This document shows, in pieces, positions 1 to 8,144 of a stretch of 20,988 bases of DNA; within the stretch, counting starts at the first letter, position 1; each line of letters begins with the position of its first letter. The DNA is from Pseudomonadota bacterium (GTDB lineage Bacteria; Desulfobacterota; Syntrophobacteria; Syntrophobacterales; Syntrophobacteraceae). Location: the NCBI GenBank assembly GCA_023416335.1, contig JAEZHY010000035.1, positions 1 to 20,988 of the forward strand, read 5' to 3'. The notes beneath the pieces were generated by a model, which did no database searches, had not been told where the DNA came from, and saw nothing but the letters and a program-made list of their open reading frames with translations. The position numbers were made by a program, and so were the translations under genes.

Positions 1-126
1 CCGGGCATGTCTGTGCGCGCCCCTGCCGGGTGTCGCGCCGACCGTTTCGAGGGTTCGTGTAACGGCTTCGATTATGGCAGGAGGTTTCGGAAAACTGGTT
101 GCGGCATTATCGAGGTAAACTGTCAT
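1..126 (-). CDS. Cysteine desulfurase family protein (class V aminotransferase fold), N-terminal 42 codons only
   Basis: An ATG at 126 opens a frame that stays open to the window edge. It begins MTVYLDNAATSFPKP and continues with a helix and a TPGRGAHRHAR segment. The LDNAATSFPKPPA start and the following PGR-x-x-H stretch are the hallmark N-terminus of PLP-dependent cysteine desulfurase/selenocysteine lyase relatives, specifically the clade with a shortened N-terminus (TIGR01977-type). Such enzymes release sulfur from cysteine as an enzyme persulfide; the PLP lysine and active cysteine lie outside the window. The start overlaps the last 20 bases of fdhD in another frame, which implies translational coupling. 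FdhD is known to accept sulfur from a cysteine desulfurase (IscS in E. coli), so this gene is a plausible dedicated donor; that link is inference. The family call is fairly firm although only 42 residues are visible. Confidence 0.8.
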   Translation of the reverse strand, partial: MTVYLDNAATSFPKPPAIIEAVTRTLETVGATPGRGAHRHAR

Positions 127-937
127 CTATTCTTTCCCGGCCGCTGTAGACGGTGAACTTGCCTGCTCTGGCATATCCGATCAGGGTGACCCCGAGGGAG
201 GTCGCCAGTTCGACCGCGAGATTGGTGGCCGTATTTCGGCTGACAACCACCGGGATGTTCACCTTGGCGGCCTTGATGAGCATTTCGGAAGTCAGCCGTC
301 CCGTTGTGATGAGCATTTTGTCGTGCAGTGGTATCCTGTTGAGGAAGACATACCCAACGATCATATCCACGGCGTTATGGCGCCCGATGTCGTCGCGAAA
401 GAGCAGGACTCGATCGGGTGACGCGAGAAGGGTATTGTGTACGCCGTGGGTGTGGCGGTAAGTCTCGCTGAGTCGATGCAGGTCCTCCACGCGGTCCAGC
501 ACCTGGTCCGGCCTGATTCGAAGCGAACTGTCTATCGGACGGCTCAGAAGGGCATCGAGGGAGTAATAAAAAAGAGAACCCTTACCGCACCCGGAGGTGA
601 CCGTGCGCTTCTGCCAGAGGCGTTCCGCCATCGGGGCTTCATTCCGGGTCGCGATTTCCACTTTCCCGGCCTGCTCATCGATATCCATTCTCAGGATATC
701 TTCCGGCAGGCTGACAAAGCCCTCGGCGTAGAGAAACCCCGCCGCGAGTTCGTCAAGATGATGCCCGGCACACAGCAGGGTTACCATTTCGCGGTCGTTC
801 AAATACAACGTGACCGGTTTTTCGCGGATGACCCACTGGGTCTGTTCCGCCATCTTTCCTTGACGGTCGTAAACACAGACTGTCGCTGGGGCGACCTGCT
901 CCTGATTTAGATTTTCAGCCCTTTCGGGTAATTTCAT
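107..937 (-). CDS. fdhD: FdhD, formate dehydrogenase accessory sulfurtransferase
   Basis: The 276-residue product matches FdhD over its whole length. FdhD carries sulfur from a cysteine desulfurase to the molybdenum/tungsten bis-MGD cofactor before it is inserted into formate dehydrogenase, in the cytoplasm. Visible family signatures are EKPVTLYLN near the N-terminus, the TSGCG loop (Cys117), the FRDDIGRHNAVD segment, TGRLTSEM, and the GYARAGKFTVYS C-terminus. E. coli FdhD has a CxxC in the loop; here only one cysteine is present, as in many other members. I chose the ATG at 937, preceded by AAAAGG at a spacing of 6, over the TTG two codons upstream. The gene follows the Nudix gene by about 120 bases and overlaps the desulfurase gene downstream, so it is probably part of one operon. 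No formate dehydrogenase structural gene is in the window. Confidence 0.95.
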   Translation of the reverse strand: MKLPERAENLNQEQVAPATVCVYDRQGKMAEQTQWVIREKPVTLYLNDREMVTLLCAGHHLDELAAGFLYAEGFVSLPEDILRMDIDEQAGKVEIATRNEAPMAERLWQKRTVTSGCGKGSLFYYSLDALLSRPIDSSLRIRPDQVLDRVEDLHRLSETYRHTHGVHNTLLASPDRVLLFRDDIGRHNAVDMIVGYVFLNRIPLHDKMLITTGRLTSEMLIKAAKVNIPVVVSRNTATNLAVELATSLGVTLIGYARAGKFTVYSGRERIDDSLPR

Positions 938-1058
938 CCTCAACCTTTTAGGGACATTTAATTTCGAGTTCGCTTCAGTGTATCAAAAATATTCCGGCAG
1001 TCGCAGCCCTTGTTAATCGCGGCGAAACCTCCGGGGGCAGGATTTCGTCAAAGTTGCA

Positions 1059-1514
1059 TTATATCCGCTTCTTCGCCAGTTCAAAATAGTCGGACAGGAT
1101 CTGAGCGTGGTCGAAGGCGAGATTTTTGGGAAGTTTATCCCGGGGAAAGACCTCCAGGTTTTTCGCATCGTCCGCCGCTTTCGGATTACCCCTGGCGGTT
1201 GCCCAGAAAACCACGCTTACCGTGTGCTGCCGGGGATCTCTTCCCGGATCGGAATAGGCACGGAACTGCTCGAGATTTTCGACAATGAGGCCCGTTTCCT
1301 CTTCGGCCTCACGGGCCGCCGCCGCCTCCAGCGTTTCCCCATAATCCACGAAGCCGCCGGGAATGGCCCAGCCGTACGGCGGGTTCTTACGTTCGATCAG
1401 GACGATTCCTCGTCCCGGTATTTCGATAATTATGTCCACTGTAAGGGCGGGATTACGATATGTGGCTACCGCAGTTCCGCACCTGGGACAGCGGATCTCT
1501 TTGCCTTCACTCAT
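1059..1514 (-). CDS. Nudix hydrolase with N-terminal CxxC
   Basis: The 151-residue protein has a complete Nudix box, G54-x5-E60-x7-R68-E69-x-x-E72-E73-x-G75-L76, which binds the divalent metals used to cleave a nucleoside diphosphate linked to another group. A CPRC motif at residues 9-12 suggests half of a zinc ribbon; a second CxxC is absent, so metal binding there would need dimerisation or is lost. This layout resembles small ADP-ribose/NADH pyrophosphatase-type Nudix proteins, but the substrate cannot be read from the sequence. The start is well supported by AAGGAGGT six bases before the ATG. It lies 21 bases after the permease stop and is probably cotranscribed with it; a nucleotide-cleaning role next to a nucleobase transporter is inference. 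Confidence 0.92.
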   Translation of the reverse strand: MSEGKEIRCPRCGTAVATYRNPALTVDIIIEIPGRGIVLIERKNPPYGWAIPGGFVDYGETLEAAAAREAEEETGLIVENLEQFRAYSDPGRDPRQHTVSVVFWATARGNPKAADDAKNLEVFPRDKLPKNLAFDHAQILSDYFELAKKRI

Positions 1515-1535
1515 GCAAGTACCTCCTTGAAGTGA

Positions 1536-2831
1536 TTATCCGGGCTGTTTCTCGCGCATGAGGACGTGTTCGAGAAGCAGCACGAGAAGAATCCCGAATA
1601 TGAGTCCGTTGCCGAGAAAAACGCGGAAGACGGGGGGGACGGTGTTCACGACGTCCTGGGGCAGGTAAGCGATCAGGGTGCCCGCCAGGACCGGCAGTCC
1701 GACGACATAATAGCTGCGCTGGGAGATGCCCTTTCCGGCAATTATGGAAAGTGCCGCGCCGATCTGAATTCCCATTGCGGTGCACAGGGCCGCCCCTACG
1801 ACAGGGGCCGGAATGAGGGCAAAAAGAGCGGCCAGCTTCGGAACAAGTGCCGCCAGGATCAGGAGGAACCCGCCCCAGGCGACGGCAAACCGGCTGGCAA
1901 CTCGGATGGAGAGTACTACTCCCGGGCTCATGCTGTAGCTGACGGTCCCGATTATACCCATCATTCCGCATATTACGCCGAAAATTCCGTTGATGAAAAG
2001 TCCCCGCGGGATGGCACGCGTCAGCCGTTCGCGGTTGGTGATATCTGCAATTGCCTGGATGCTCCCCACACTGTTCACAACTACCGCAATATAGGAAACA
2101 GCGAAAGCGATTACCGCAGGCAGTGAGATCTCGGGGCGGGACGGCACTATGGCCGGCGGAATGGAAAACCACGCGGCCGACGCAATCGCTTTTACATCAG
2201 GATGTTTCAGCGCGAAAAATAAAGCAGTCCCAACGGTCATGCCGATTAGCAGCCAGATTGTCTTGAAAAATCCTTTGAGCCTGTAGGAAAGAGTGGCCAT
2301 CAGAAGCACGAGCGCCATGCTGAGCACGAATGTCTGCGTGCTGCCGGATGCGGCAGCTTCGGCACCCGTCATGAGCCGGCTCAGGTAAGGCAGCAATGTG
2401 AGGGCCACCAGCATCAGAATGACCCCGACCACGTTGGGCGACATGAGGGTCGTTATTTTCTCGGGCTTTGCAACCAGAACAGTTCCCATGAGAAGAATGC
2501 CGCCAAGAATGGTGCCCGCCTGGATTACCGGAATACCGAACGGCGCGAGAACCAGAAATGTCAGGAGAAGAGCAGTCGAAGGTCCGTCAACGACGGGATA
2601 CCTGTGGCCCCAGAGGCATTGGACCAAAGTGGAGAAACCCGAAGAGAGCAGGATCAATTGGAGAAACCGTACTTCTTCGGCCGGAGAAAAATGGAGGACC
2701 CTTGCGGGAAGGACCGCGGCGGCAATGAGCGCTGGAAAAACTATGATTACCCACTGTACCCCGTATGTGACCGCAAGTCTCAGGGGCGGAGGATCGTCGA
2801 GGTCGTATATGTATTGATGCCGATCTGCCAA
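1536..2831 (-). CDS. NCS2-family xanthine/uracil permease
   Basis: About 431 residues, almost entirely hydrophobic, with roughly 12-14 membrane segments. The start region YDLDDPPPLRLAVTYGVQW and the later PVVDGPSTALLL, AFAVSYIAVVVNSVGSIQAIADIT and GIIGTVSYSMSPGVV segments follow the NCS2 (nucleobase:cation symporter 2) pattern, which imports xanthine, uric acid or uracil through the inner membrane. Which base is carried cannot be told. The frame is open further upstream to 2960, but that extension (KNGGHYYIVEE...) is unlike the family. A TTG at 2831, giving MADRHQYIYDLDD, places the start where relatives begin; the ribosome site is weak (GGGA 11 bases upstream), so the start is uncertain. It is the first gene of the run permease-Nudix-fdhD-desulfurase. 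Purine uptake beside molybdoenzyme maturation hints at purine catabolism by a molybdenum hydroxylase, which is inference. Confidence 0.88.
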   Translation of the reverse strand: MADRHQYIYDLDDPPPLRLAVTYGVQWVIIVFPALIAAAVLPARVLHFSPAEEVRFLQLILLSSGFSTLVQCLWGHRYPVVDGPSTALLLTFLVLAPFGIPVIQAGTILGGILLMGTVLVAKPEKITTLMSPNVVGVILMLVALTLLPYLSRLMTGAEAAASGSTQTFVLSMALVLLMATLSYRLKGFFKTIWLLIGMTVGTALFFALKHPDVKAIASAAWFSIPPAIVPSRPEISLPAVIAFAVSYIAVVVNSVGSIQAIADITNRERLTRAIPRGLFINGIFGVICGMMGIIGTVSYSMSPGVVLSIRVASRFAVAWGGFLLILAALVPKLAALFALIPAPVVGAALCTAMGIQIGAALSIIAGKGISQRSYYVVGLPVLAGTLIAYLPQDVVNTVPPVFRVFLGNGLIFGILLVLLLEHVLMREKQPG

Positions 2832-3062
2832 TTTGCAGTTGTTCCCATTTGAAGAAGAGCAGGGCACGCCCGGGAAATGGCGCACTACGCGCATTCCCGG
2901 AGTTCTATACTGAAGGAAGATGCACTCTTCGACAATATAATAGTGTCCTCCATTCTTCAAAGACCTTCTCGAATCCCGGTTGAGCGAAAATTTTTCTCAA
3001 GTCGCGATGCGAACCTGTCGAACTTCAAACCCAGTCCGGAAGCCGATCTTCAACTTTCAAAC
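2832..3062. other. Upstream region of the permease operon, no gene seen
   Basis: This stretch precedes the left-hand minus-strand operon and should carry its promoter. On the minus strand there is an AT-rich TATTATATT near 2935-2943, but no convincing -35 box at 16-18 bases. No purine-type riboswitch fold was recognised. Short open frames here look like chance. Confidence 0.35.
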
Positions 3063-3171
3063 GATACTGAAATGCTACCGGAATGATACCAAGATGATAC
3101 CAGGTTGATACCGGAATGATACCGTTTTGCATCATAATGATACCGGAACTGCGTCGGGATGATACTAACTG
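3063..3171. repeat. 11-bp tandem repeat array, about ten units
   Basis: Units resembling GATACCGGAAT recur every 11 bases. GATAC(C/T) or close variants begin at 3063, 3074 (GCTACC), 3085, 3096, 3107, 3118, 3129 (degenerate), 3139, 3150 (degenerate) and 3161. Only one step is 10 rather than 11 bases. The first half is well conserved and the second half is more decayed. The array sits between the permease operon and a recombinase remnant. It could be a minisatellite, a phased protein-binding array or an iteron-like cluster; the sequence does not decide. Confidence 0.85.
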
Positions 3172-3525
3172 TGCGAAGGTTTTCACCGCATGACATGTCC
3201 AACCCGGGCGGAAATTCTGGGGGTTCCTGCCTGACTCGGCTGCGGTTTCGTCCGAAGGCCTCCTCGACGTTCCCCCTCGATAAGTGTCGCTCGGGTCGCT
3301 CTTTTTTCATTTCGCCCCGTCCAATCCATTGCCTCCTCCCGGCAAATCTTCGTCTATCCTGAGTTTCCCGGATAATGTACGATCCTGTTAACCGAACGGT
3401 TACCATATGGCTTTTTCAGGTACGGAAACCGGCTAATCTTTTTTTCGCTGTTCTTCATTTTTTCGTACACGGACCTTTTTGCTTCCCGATTCTTCCTCCC
3501 TTCCGTATGTGATGGGAAAACAAAG
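3172..3525. other. Gene-free spacer before the recombinase remnant
   Basis: No coding region is supported. The minus-strand frame covering 3050-3406 translates partly through the 11-bp repeats and has no recognisable family. The last 25 bases (3502-3525) read YVMGKQR in one frame and may be a frameshifted extension of the recombinase remnant that follows. T-runs are present near 3300 and 3440-3470 but no hairpin precedes them. Confidence 0.4.
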
Positions 3526-3968
3526 GTGCTTTCTGCTCAGCGGATACGAAGGGCTCTCACAAAAACCTCGATAAAGCTCGGCTGCCAACCTGCGCGTTCA
3601 CACCAGCTTAAGCATACCTGCGCGACATCGATGCTTCGCGCGGGTGTCAGCCTTACCGCCCTGAAAGAGACCCTCGGTCACCGGGACATAAAGATGACAT
3701 TGCGCTATGTCCAGGTGACACAAGCCGACCTTCAGCGAGAATTCTCCCGGGTCGTTGGAAGATGGAAGGCCTCCATCCCGTGCCTCAGTTCCCGGGTCCC
3801 TGCCGGTCACGTAAAAATGGTGCAACCCCGGCCATCTGTACCGGCCTGGATGCAATCAGGGATCAGTTTGAAATGCACCGTCGCGGAGCAATTGATCAAA
3901 AGATCAAAAAGCAGGTCATAAATTACAAACCCTGCCAAGGCGCCTCGTCCGATTCCGCACATTTCTAG
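3526..3968 (+). pseudogene. Decayed tyrosine recombinase (phage-integrase family), C-terminal part
   Basis: The readable frame gives LSAQRIRRALTKT, then SHQLKHTCATSML, ALKETLGHRDIKMTLRYVQV and TQADLQREF, which is the C-terminal catalytic domain of a tyrosine recombinase. It has the box-II histidine, the LGH histidine and the nucleophilic tyrosine in LRYVQ. The arginine expected in the HxLR motif is a lysine (HQLK). The N-terminal half is missing. After about 3790-3840 the expected tail appears in another frame (LDAIRDQFEMHRRGAIDQKIKKQ) and runs to a stop at 3966-3968, so there is also a frameshift. Close relatives, as I recall, travel with insertion-sequence transposases of the IS91 type, but no transposase is seen here. 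The apparent GTG start at 3526 is only where the frame opens. The protein is unlikely to be active. Confidence 0.85.
3649..3725 (+). repeat. Direct repeat, copy A (within the recombinase remnant)
   Basis: These 77 bases match 10613-10689 at 74 positions with no gap. They encode the SLTALKETLGHRDIKMTLRYVQVTQA part of the recombinase, including the catalytic histidine and tyrosine. The two copies have the same orientation and lie 6964 bases apart. Confidence 0.9.
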
Positions 3969-4036
3969 CCGCATTACTCAAGGCATAAGAACTGGTATGG
4001 ATTAGCCTGTCAAAGAAAGGGGAAATTCGGTGCATC

Positions 4037-4420
4037 TCATCCGAGGGCCCAATTGCGAAGCCCTGCATCAGATAGGAGCGCAAAACCATGCGCATAGGGA
4101 AAGTCGCAATTAACTATGAGATATCCGGTAAACCCCGGTCTTAAGTTACTGATAAGTTCTGAATAGGTGCCGCCTTTCGCAATGCTGTAGGTGGTTGTTG
4201 TATTTGGTGCCCCTGTTCCGATACCGTAAAAGTGGATTGTACAGCTTCCGCTCTTTGCATCTATAGTACCGAATGGATCAGCGCCGGCATTCGAGATTGA
4301 ATCCCGGTATCAAGGCCGTTAGCAGCCGTTACAAATGAGAAGAGGAGGTTGGTTTTGGTAACGTCGTCCGTGCAGTTTCCCAGTGGAGCCCCCTGCAGCC
4401 TTGTCTGTCCCTGTGCTCCC
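4037..4420 (-). pseudogene. Remnant of a surface/exported protein C-terminal domain (LLFxFVTxxxGxDTGI family), frameshifted
   Basis: On the minus strand a coding signal can be followed across a frameshift. The upstream frame reads CTDDVTKTNLLFSFVTAANG and LDTGI, and the next frame continues SISNAGADPFGTIDAKSGS, CTIHFYGIG, RPGFTGYLIVNCDFPYAHGF and ALLSDAGLRNWALG before TGA at 4037-4039. The motif series LLF-FVT...GxDTGIxIxN...DPFGT...G-C-F-YG...GFxGYxIxxCxFxYAHGFAxxSD is a repeated C-terminal domain of unknown function that I recognise from large exported proteins, though I cannot name a Pfam entry. Restoring one T at about 4299-4302 joins the frames exactly at GISIS. No start codon or full-length upstream protein is found, so this is a decayed fragment. 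The upstream limit is approximate. Confidence 0.75.
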
Positions 4421-4540
4421 TGTGGGATTTGACAGCGACAACATACACCTGACTCGTCTTCCGTTATCGCGAGTCATAAAATACGGGACAGGGGACACCT
4501 GAATCCTTCGGTGTGTAAACCTCAGCCTGAAGTCTTCCGC

Positions 4541-4584
4541 ATGGTTTCAACCACCCGGGAGGATACAGCCCGGTGGTTCCACAC
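4541..4584 (+). repeat. Dispersed repeat, copy 1 (palindromic)
   Basis: Starts ATGGTTTCAACCACCCGGG and ends CCCGGTGGTTCCACAC. Arms AACCACC (4549-4555) and GGTGGTT (4572-4578) are inverted; allowing one bulged C the stem extends to ten pairs. It is related to copies at 10803 and 14018. Confidence 0.75.
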
Positions 4585-4798
4585 TACACCCCCCGAGGCA
4601 TCTTCCATGATAGTGGACCAATGTGGGAGGGGCTGAGGCTGGGCAATTGATCGTGAAGATGCGAAAGTCAAGCAGCTTTCCCGGGGGATACTCCATGACT
4701 GAGGCCACCGCGAATCAGGGGGTATTCCCTCTCTTAAAGATTCAACTATTCCGGATCCTGCCTCATTCGGACACCGAGCCGCTTTCTGTTCTGGGCCG

Positions 4799-4840
4799 GG
4801 GCAGGTTTGGCACAGTGTTTTCATCGTGCCCAACCTGCCC
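4799..4840 (-). terminator. Long hairpin downstream of the autotransporter gene
   Basis: Arms 4799-4813 and 4826-4840 pair over 15 positions with one mismatch around a 12-base loop. It lies 29 bases past the autotransporter stop. Neither strand has a T-run after the stem, so it may stabilise the transcript end or act with Rho rather than being a classical intrinsic terminator. Confidence 0.45.
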
Positions 4841-4868
4841 TGTTCCGTGGAGGGTTACTCGGGAACGA

Positions 4869-7800
4869 TCAGAATCGCAATTCCATGCCCCCCTGAAATC
4901 CCGCGCCGTTTTTTTCACCACCACTGAATACCGTTTCGCCGTAAACCGACAACCTGTCTTGAACTCGCTTCGTAAAGCCTATGCCGTATTCGGCATAGGC
5001 GGTTCCCATCTTAACTGTCGGTAGGGAAACATTGTCGATAGTCCCGCTTGAACCGTTCGTCACGTTGAACATCCCTCTGGCTGTTGCGTAGGCCGTCCAG
5101 GTTGCCCTATTGAGAATCAGATTCAGCCCCGGTGCGACATTGAACCCGCTTAGCGCGCTCGAGGTGAGGGAACTATTGCCGTACACGCTCTCCCAGGCCT
5201 GCTTGCCGAAAAAATTGTAGCTGAGGAGCAGGTTCGGCTGCAAAACAAGATCGTTGGTCAAATTGAAATTGTAAGCGCTTTTCGAGGCAATTCCCGTGAA
5301 CCATGACGACACATTGTCCGCGGGGCCGAGAAAGGACATCCTGTTATCCAGCCATCCCAGATTCACCAGCAGGGAAGACATGGCATTTCCATGATACAAA
5401 GTCTCCATGATGCCGAACTGGTACACGTGCTGGTGCATATCGACGCCACTGAACGTCTGAGATTCATCCCCGTAACCGAAATATGCGGTCGGCATCAGTT
5501 TCCATCCCTGTAAGGGTTCCGCGGCTGGAAGATCGACACCGAATATGGAGCCCCACATGCTGCTTTTCGTGTTGATATCCTGACTCAACTGCATTCTTTC
5601 CAAATTGCCGTAGGACTTGAGCCATAACCCGCCATATTTTTTACCGGATTGATCGCTATCGGATGCGAACGGAACATATCCATCCAATGCCGATCGTTGA
5701 GTTCCCAAGCCGATATGATCGAAAACGACGTTGTTTGTTGTTAGCTGATTCAAGTACGCCGACTCGATCGCGACCTGGCCTCGGAATACCGGCGGATTGT
5801 ACCCTTCCCAGTTGAGATCGTAGGTCCCGTTCCCCACGGATGCCAGGCTGTATTTTGCAAGAGGTGTCGTTACGATATTGCCGGTCCCGGTAAATACGAC
5901 TGTGGGATCGATGGTGCCCGCGGCGTCGAATACATTCAGGTTCACTTTCCGCGTGTCCGTCAGGGGGCCGACGACGTTAAAACCGCTGACGTTGATCACG
6001 TCTCCGGGATTGGTCGTGGTGATATTTCCGGTGATTTTGTACTTGTCGGAAGTTTGCGTACTTGGAGAAACATCGATCAGGAATTTCGCGATTCCGGAAG
6101 TTCCGACATTTAAGTTCCCCGTGATGTTGTTTGTCGCCACGACTCCGTTCATCGTGTTGATGGTCGAACCCACCGACAGGCCGCCGCTCGTGACGTCGAA
6201 ACCGCTTCTTGCAATTCCCATGTTAGCGTTTGACAGGCTCAAACCGTTATTGAACGAAACGGAATCGGCGGCAATGTTCAAGGTGGCGACTGGATTTCCG
6301 GGGCCCAGACCCACCGAAACGTTGTCGTTAAAATTGACGGCATCCGAAATGATTTGCACCAGGCCTTCGTGGACCAGGAGGTTGAAGTTGAAGGCCGCGT
6401 TATTTGCCTGATACGTGTACGATCCGCTTCCTTCCTTGACCAGGGACATATTATGTCCCGCAACGCCCGATATGACTCCGGCCGATGTCGTCGAGACGTT
6501 ATAGGCGCCTGTGTCGAGGGTCAGGGTGGAGTTGTCCGAGAAGATCACATTGGAGCCGAAACGGGAGTGATTGCCGAATAGAAGGTGCAGATCGCCGCCG
6601 TTGAGATGAGTGGTGCCCGAAATATAGGATTCGGCGCCCGTGAACCTGGCCAGTCCTCCATTGACGTACAGGTCCCCCGTATAACCGAAGTTCGCACCCG
6701 TAAAGAGCATCGTTCCCGCACCGTTTTTGTTGATTACCCCGGTGCCGCTCAACGATGCGCCGAAAGATTGCTCCGATGAGTTGGTGAGATTGAGCGTGCC
6801 GTGATTAACGAACGTCCCCCCCGTGAAACTGCAGCTATTGTTCAGCAGGGACACGGTGGAATTCGGATTGTTAATCAAATTTCCGCCGGTCACATTCAAA
6901 GTACCGTGCGTGGTTAGCGAATCGAGGGTCAGACTTCCGGCGGAAAGATTCACGGTGCCTGCCCAGGCATCGCTCCCCGTCCCCGAGCCGTTCAGGGTCA
7001 CCGTCCCGCCTGATATATTGAAAGTATTGCCCGAGTATATGTTTACCGTGGCGCCGGATCCGATCGTTGAGCCGCTGCCTGAGGTCAGGGTGTTTCCGGT
7101 CCCGTTCGAGGGTCCGATATTTACCGTTCCGCCAGTGATATTGCTGCCACTGTCATTCAAGGTTAGTTTTGAACCGTTCGTCAAATTCAAAGTTCCGCCT
7201 GTCTGGCTGTAAATGCTGTTGCCTGACTGATCGGAAGTATTAAGGGTATTGTGAGTGAGGTTGTCCAGCGTCAAAGTTCCCGTGCCCGACAAGGTGATTC
7301 CAGCCCCCATACCCCAGTTCCAGTTGCCTACGGGAGCGTAGGTGACGCTTCCACCCGTAATGTGGAAATAATTCATTGAACCGTCAATCCCGATCGCCAC
7401 TGCGCTTGTTATGACTCCACCGTTGAAATATACATCGGTGCGCTTGGTCCCCGGCGCGAATGCAACCTCGCCGACGGTAAAACTACTGGATCCGTTCAAA
7501 TAGACGGTCCCGCCCTGCTGGCTGTTGTTGGCCCCGAACAAGGTGGTGCCCGGATAGGAGGAGTCGGTTTGATTCACGCCGTTTTGCAGGGTGACGTTGG
7601 AGAGGGTGAGTGTCCCGTTGTTTACAATGGTGTTGTGCGTGGTGGAACCCGAATTGTCGATCTCCCCACCGGTAATATAGAGGGGGAAGGCCTTATTGAC
7701 CCAAAATACGGCGTCCGCGCCGCTGCCGTTTATTGTGTAGCCGTCGAGCCACACGGAAGTCCCAAAAGCGGACCAGGTGCCGAGGTTTTTCGTACCGCCG

Positions 7801-7964
7801 GGAGCGCTTAGATTCGTATTAACCTGGAGAGGCACCGAGAACGCCGGCCAGAAGTCCCAGGCAGATGTAAACCCGCTCCAGGAGTTGACGAGAACTGCCC
7901 CGGCGGGCAAGGGCCGAAGCGTTGCGAGCATAAGAAAAATCCCGGCGACCAATGCTTTTTTCAT
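4869..7964 (-). CDS. Autotransporter (type Va secretion) with beta-helix passenger
   Basis: About 1031 residues from the ATG at 7964. The longer frame to 8132 is rejected because the ATG at 7964 begins a classic Sec signal peptide, MKKALVAGIFLMLATLRPLPAGA, and follows a purine-rich GGGGGGAAAAGAG. Residues about 24-770 are a low-complexity passenger rich in G, N, S and T with recurring short strands (GTLNLTNGS, GGTVNI, GTGTLTLDNL), typical of a right-handed beta-helix. Passenger-associated transport repeats are visible at about 408-438 (INKNGAGTMLFTGA) and 495-518. Residues about 775-1031 are the autotransporter beta-barrel, beginning near KYGGLWLKSYGN and ending MELRF with the terminal aromatic needed for barrel assembly. 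The product should be exposed on or released from the outer membrane; its target is unknown. It lies downstream of the TAT phosphoesterase gene on the same strand, 212 bases away. Confidence 0.92.
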   Translation of the reverse strand: MKKALVAGIFLMLATLRPLPAGAVLVNSWSGFTSAWDFWPAFSVPLQVNTNLSAPGGTKNLGTWSAFGTSVWLDGYTINGSGADAVFWVNKAFPLYITGGEIDNSGSTTHNTIVNNGTLTLSNVTLQNGVNQTDSSYPGTTLFGANNSQQGGTVYLNGSSSFTVGEVAFAPGTKRTDVYFNGGVITSAVAIGIDGSMNYFHITGGSVTYAPVGNWNWGMGAGITLSGTGTLTLDNLTHNTLNTSDQSGNSIYSQTGGTLNLTNGSKLTLNDSGSNITGGTVNIGPSNGTGNTLTSGSGSTIGSGATVNIYSGNTFNISGGTVTLNGSGTGSDAWAGTVNLSAGSLTLDSLTTHGTLNVTGGNLINNPNSTVSLLNNSCSFTGGTFVNHGTLNLTNSSEQSFGASLSGTGVINKNGAGTMLFTGANFGYTGDLYVNGGLARFTGAESYISGTTHLNGGDLHLLFGNHSRFGSNVIFSDNSTLTLDTGAYNVSTTSAGVISGVAGHNMSLVKEGSGSYTYQANNAAFNFNLLVHEGLVQIISDAVNFNDNVSVGLGPGNPVATLNIAADSVSFNNGLSLSNANMGIARSGFDVTSGGLSVGSTINTMNGVVATNNITGNLNVGTSGIAKFLIDVSPSTQTSDKYKITGNITTTNPGDVINVSGFNVVGPLTDTRKVNLNVFDAAGTIDPTVVFTGTGNIVTTPLAKYSLASVGNGTYDLNWEGYNPPVFRGQVAIESAYLNQLTTNNVVFDHIGLGTQRSALDGYVPFASDSDQSGKKYGGLWLKSYGNLERMQLSQDINTKSSMWGSIFGVDLPAAEPLQGWKLMPTAYFGYGDESQTFSGVDMHQHVYQFGIMETLYHGNAMSSLLVNLGWLDNRMSFLGPADNVSSWFTGIASKSAYNFNLTNDLVLQPNLLLSYNFFGKQAWESVYGNSSLTSSALSGFNVAPGLNLILNRATWTAYATARGMFNVTNGSSGTIDNVSLPTVKMGTAYAEYGIGFTKRVQDRLSVYGETVFSGGEKNGAGFQGGMELRF

Positions 7965-8144
7965 AATCTCTTTTCCCCCCAAGAGTGCACGAAAGAGTAT
8001 CGCGCATTTTCCACACCACTTCGTTTTTCCCATTCTTGAATGCCCCCATGTTTTAGAGCGATACCAGTCCCACGGAACTCGTACCCGCCGGACGCGCTTA
8101 TTATCTGCCCCCCCGCTGCACCGGTGGGGCATGCCTGTTGCCCA

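Larger units (their letters stand above)
4421..4868. other. Spacer with dispersed repeat copy 1 and a hairpin, no gene seen
   Basis: No open frame here has a recognisable product; the minus-strand frame 4522-4833 translates through the repeat and the hairpin and is judged spurious. The two structures inside are listed separately. Confidence 0.4.

Noticed and set aside
2832..2960. Longer N-terminus for the permease from a TTG at 2960
   Set aside because: The extra residues do not look like the family or like a membrane protein, there is no ribosome site, and the family start fits the TTG at 2831.
3063..3171. CRISPR array
   Set aside because: The repeat unit is 11 bases with no spacers, and no cas gene is present.
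3050..3406. Minus-strand open frame of 118 codons
   Set aside because: Its C-terminal part is just the translation of the 11-bp repeats (YHSG, SSWYHSG), there is no known family, and no ribosome site.
5878..7212. Long plus-strand open frames across the autotransporter
   Set aside because: They are antisense shadows of the repetitive passenger sequence.
7965..8132. 56-residue extension of the autotransporter
   Set aside because: It would bury a clear Sec signal peptide that begins at the ATG at 7964.
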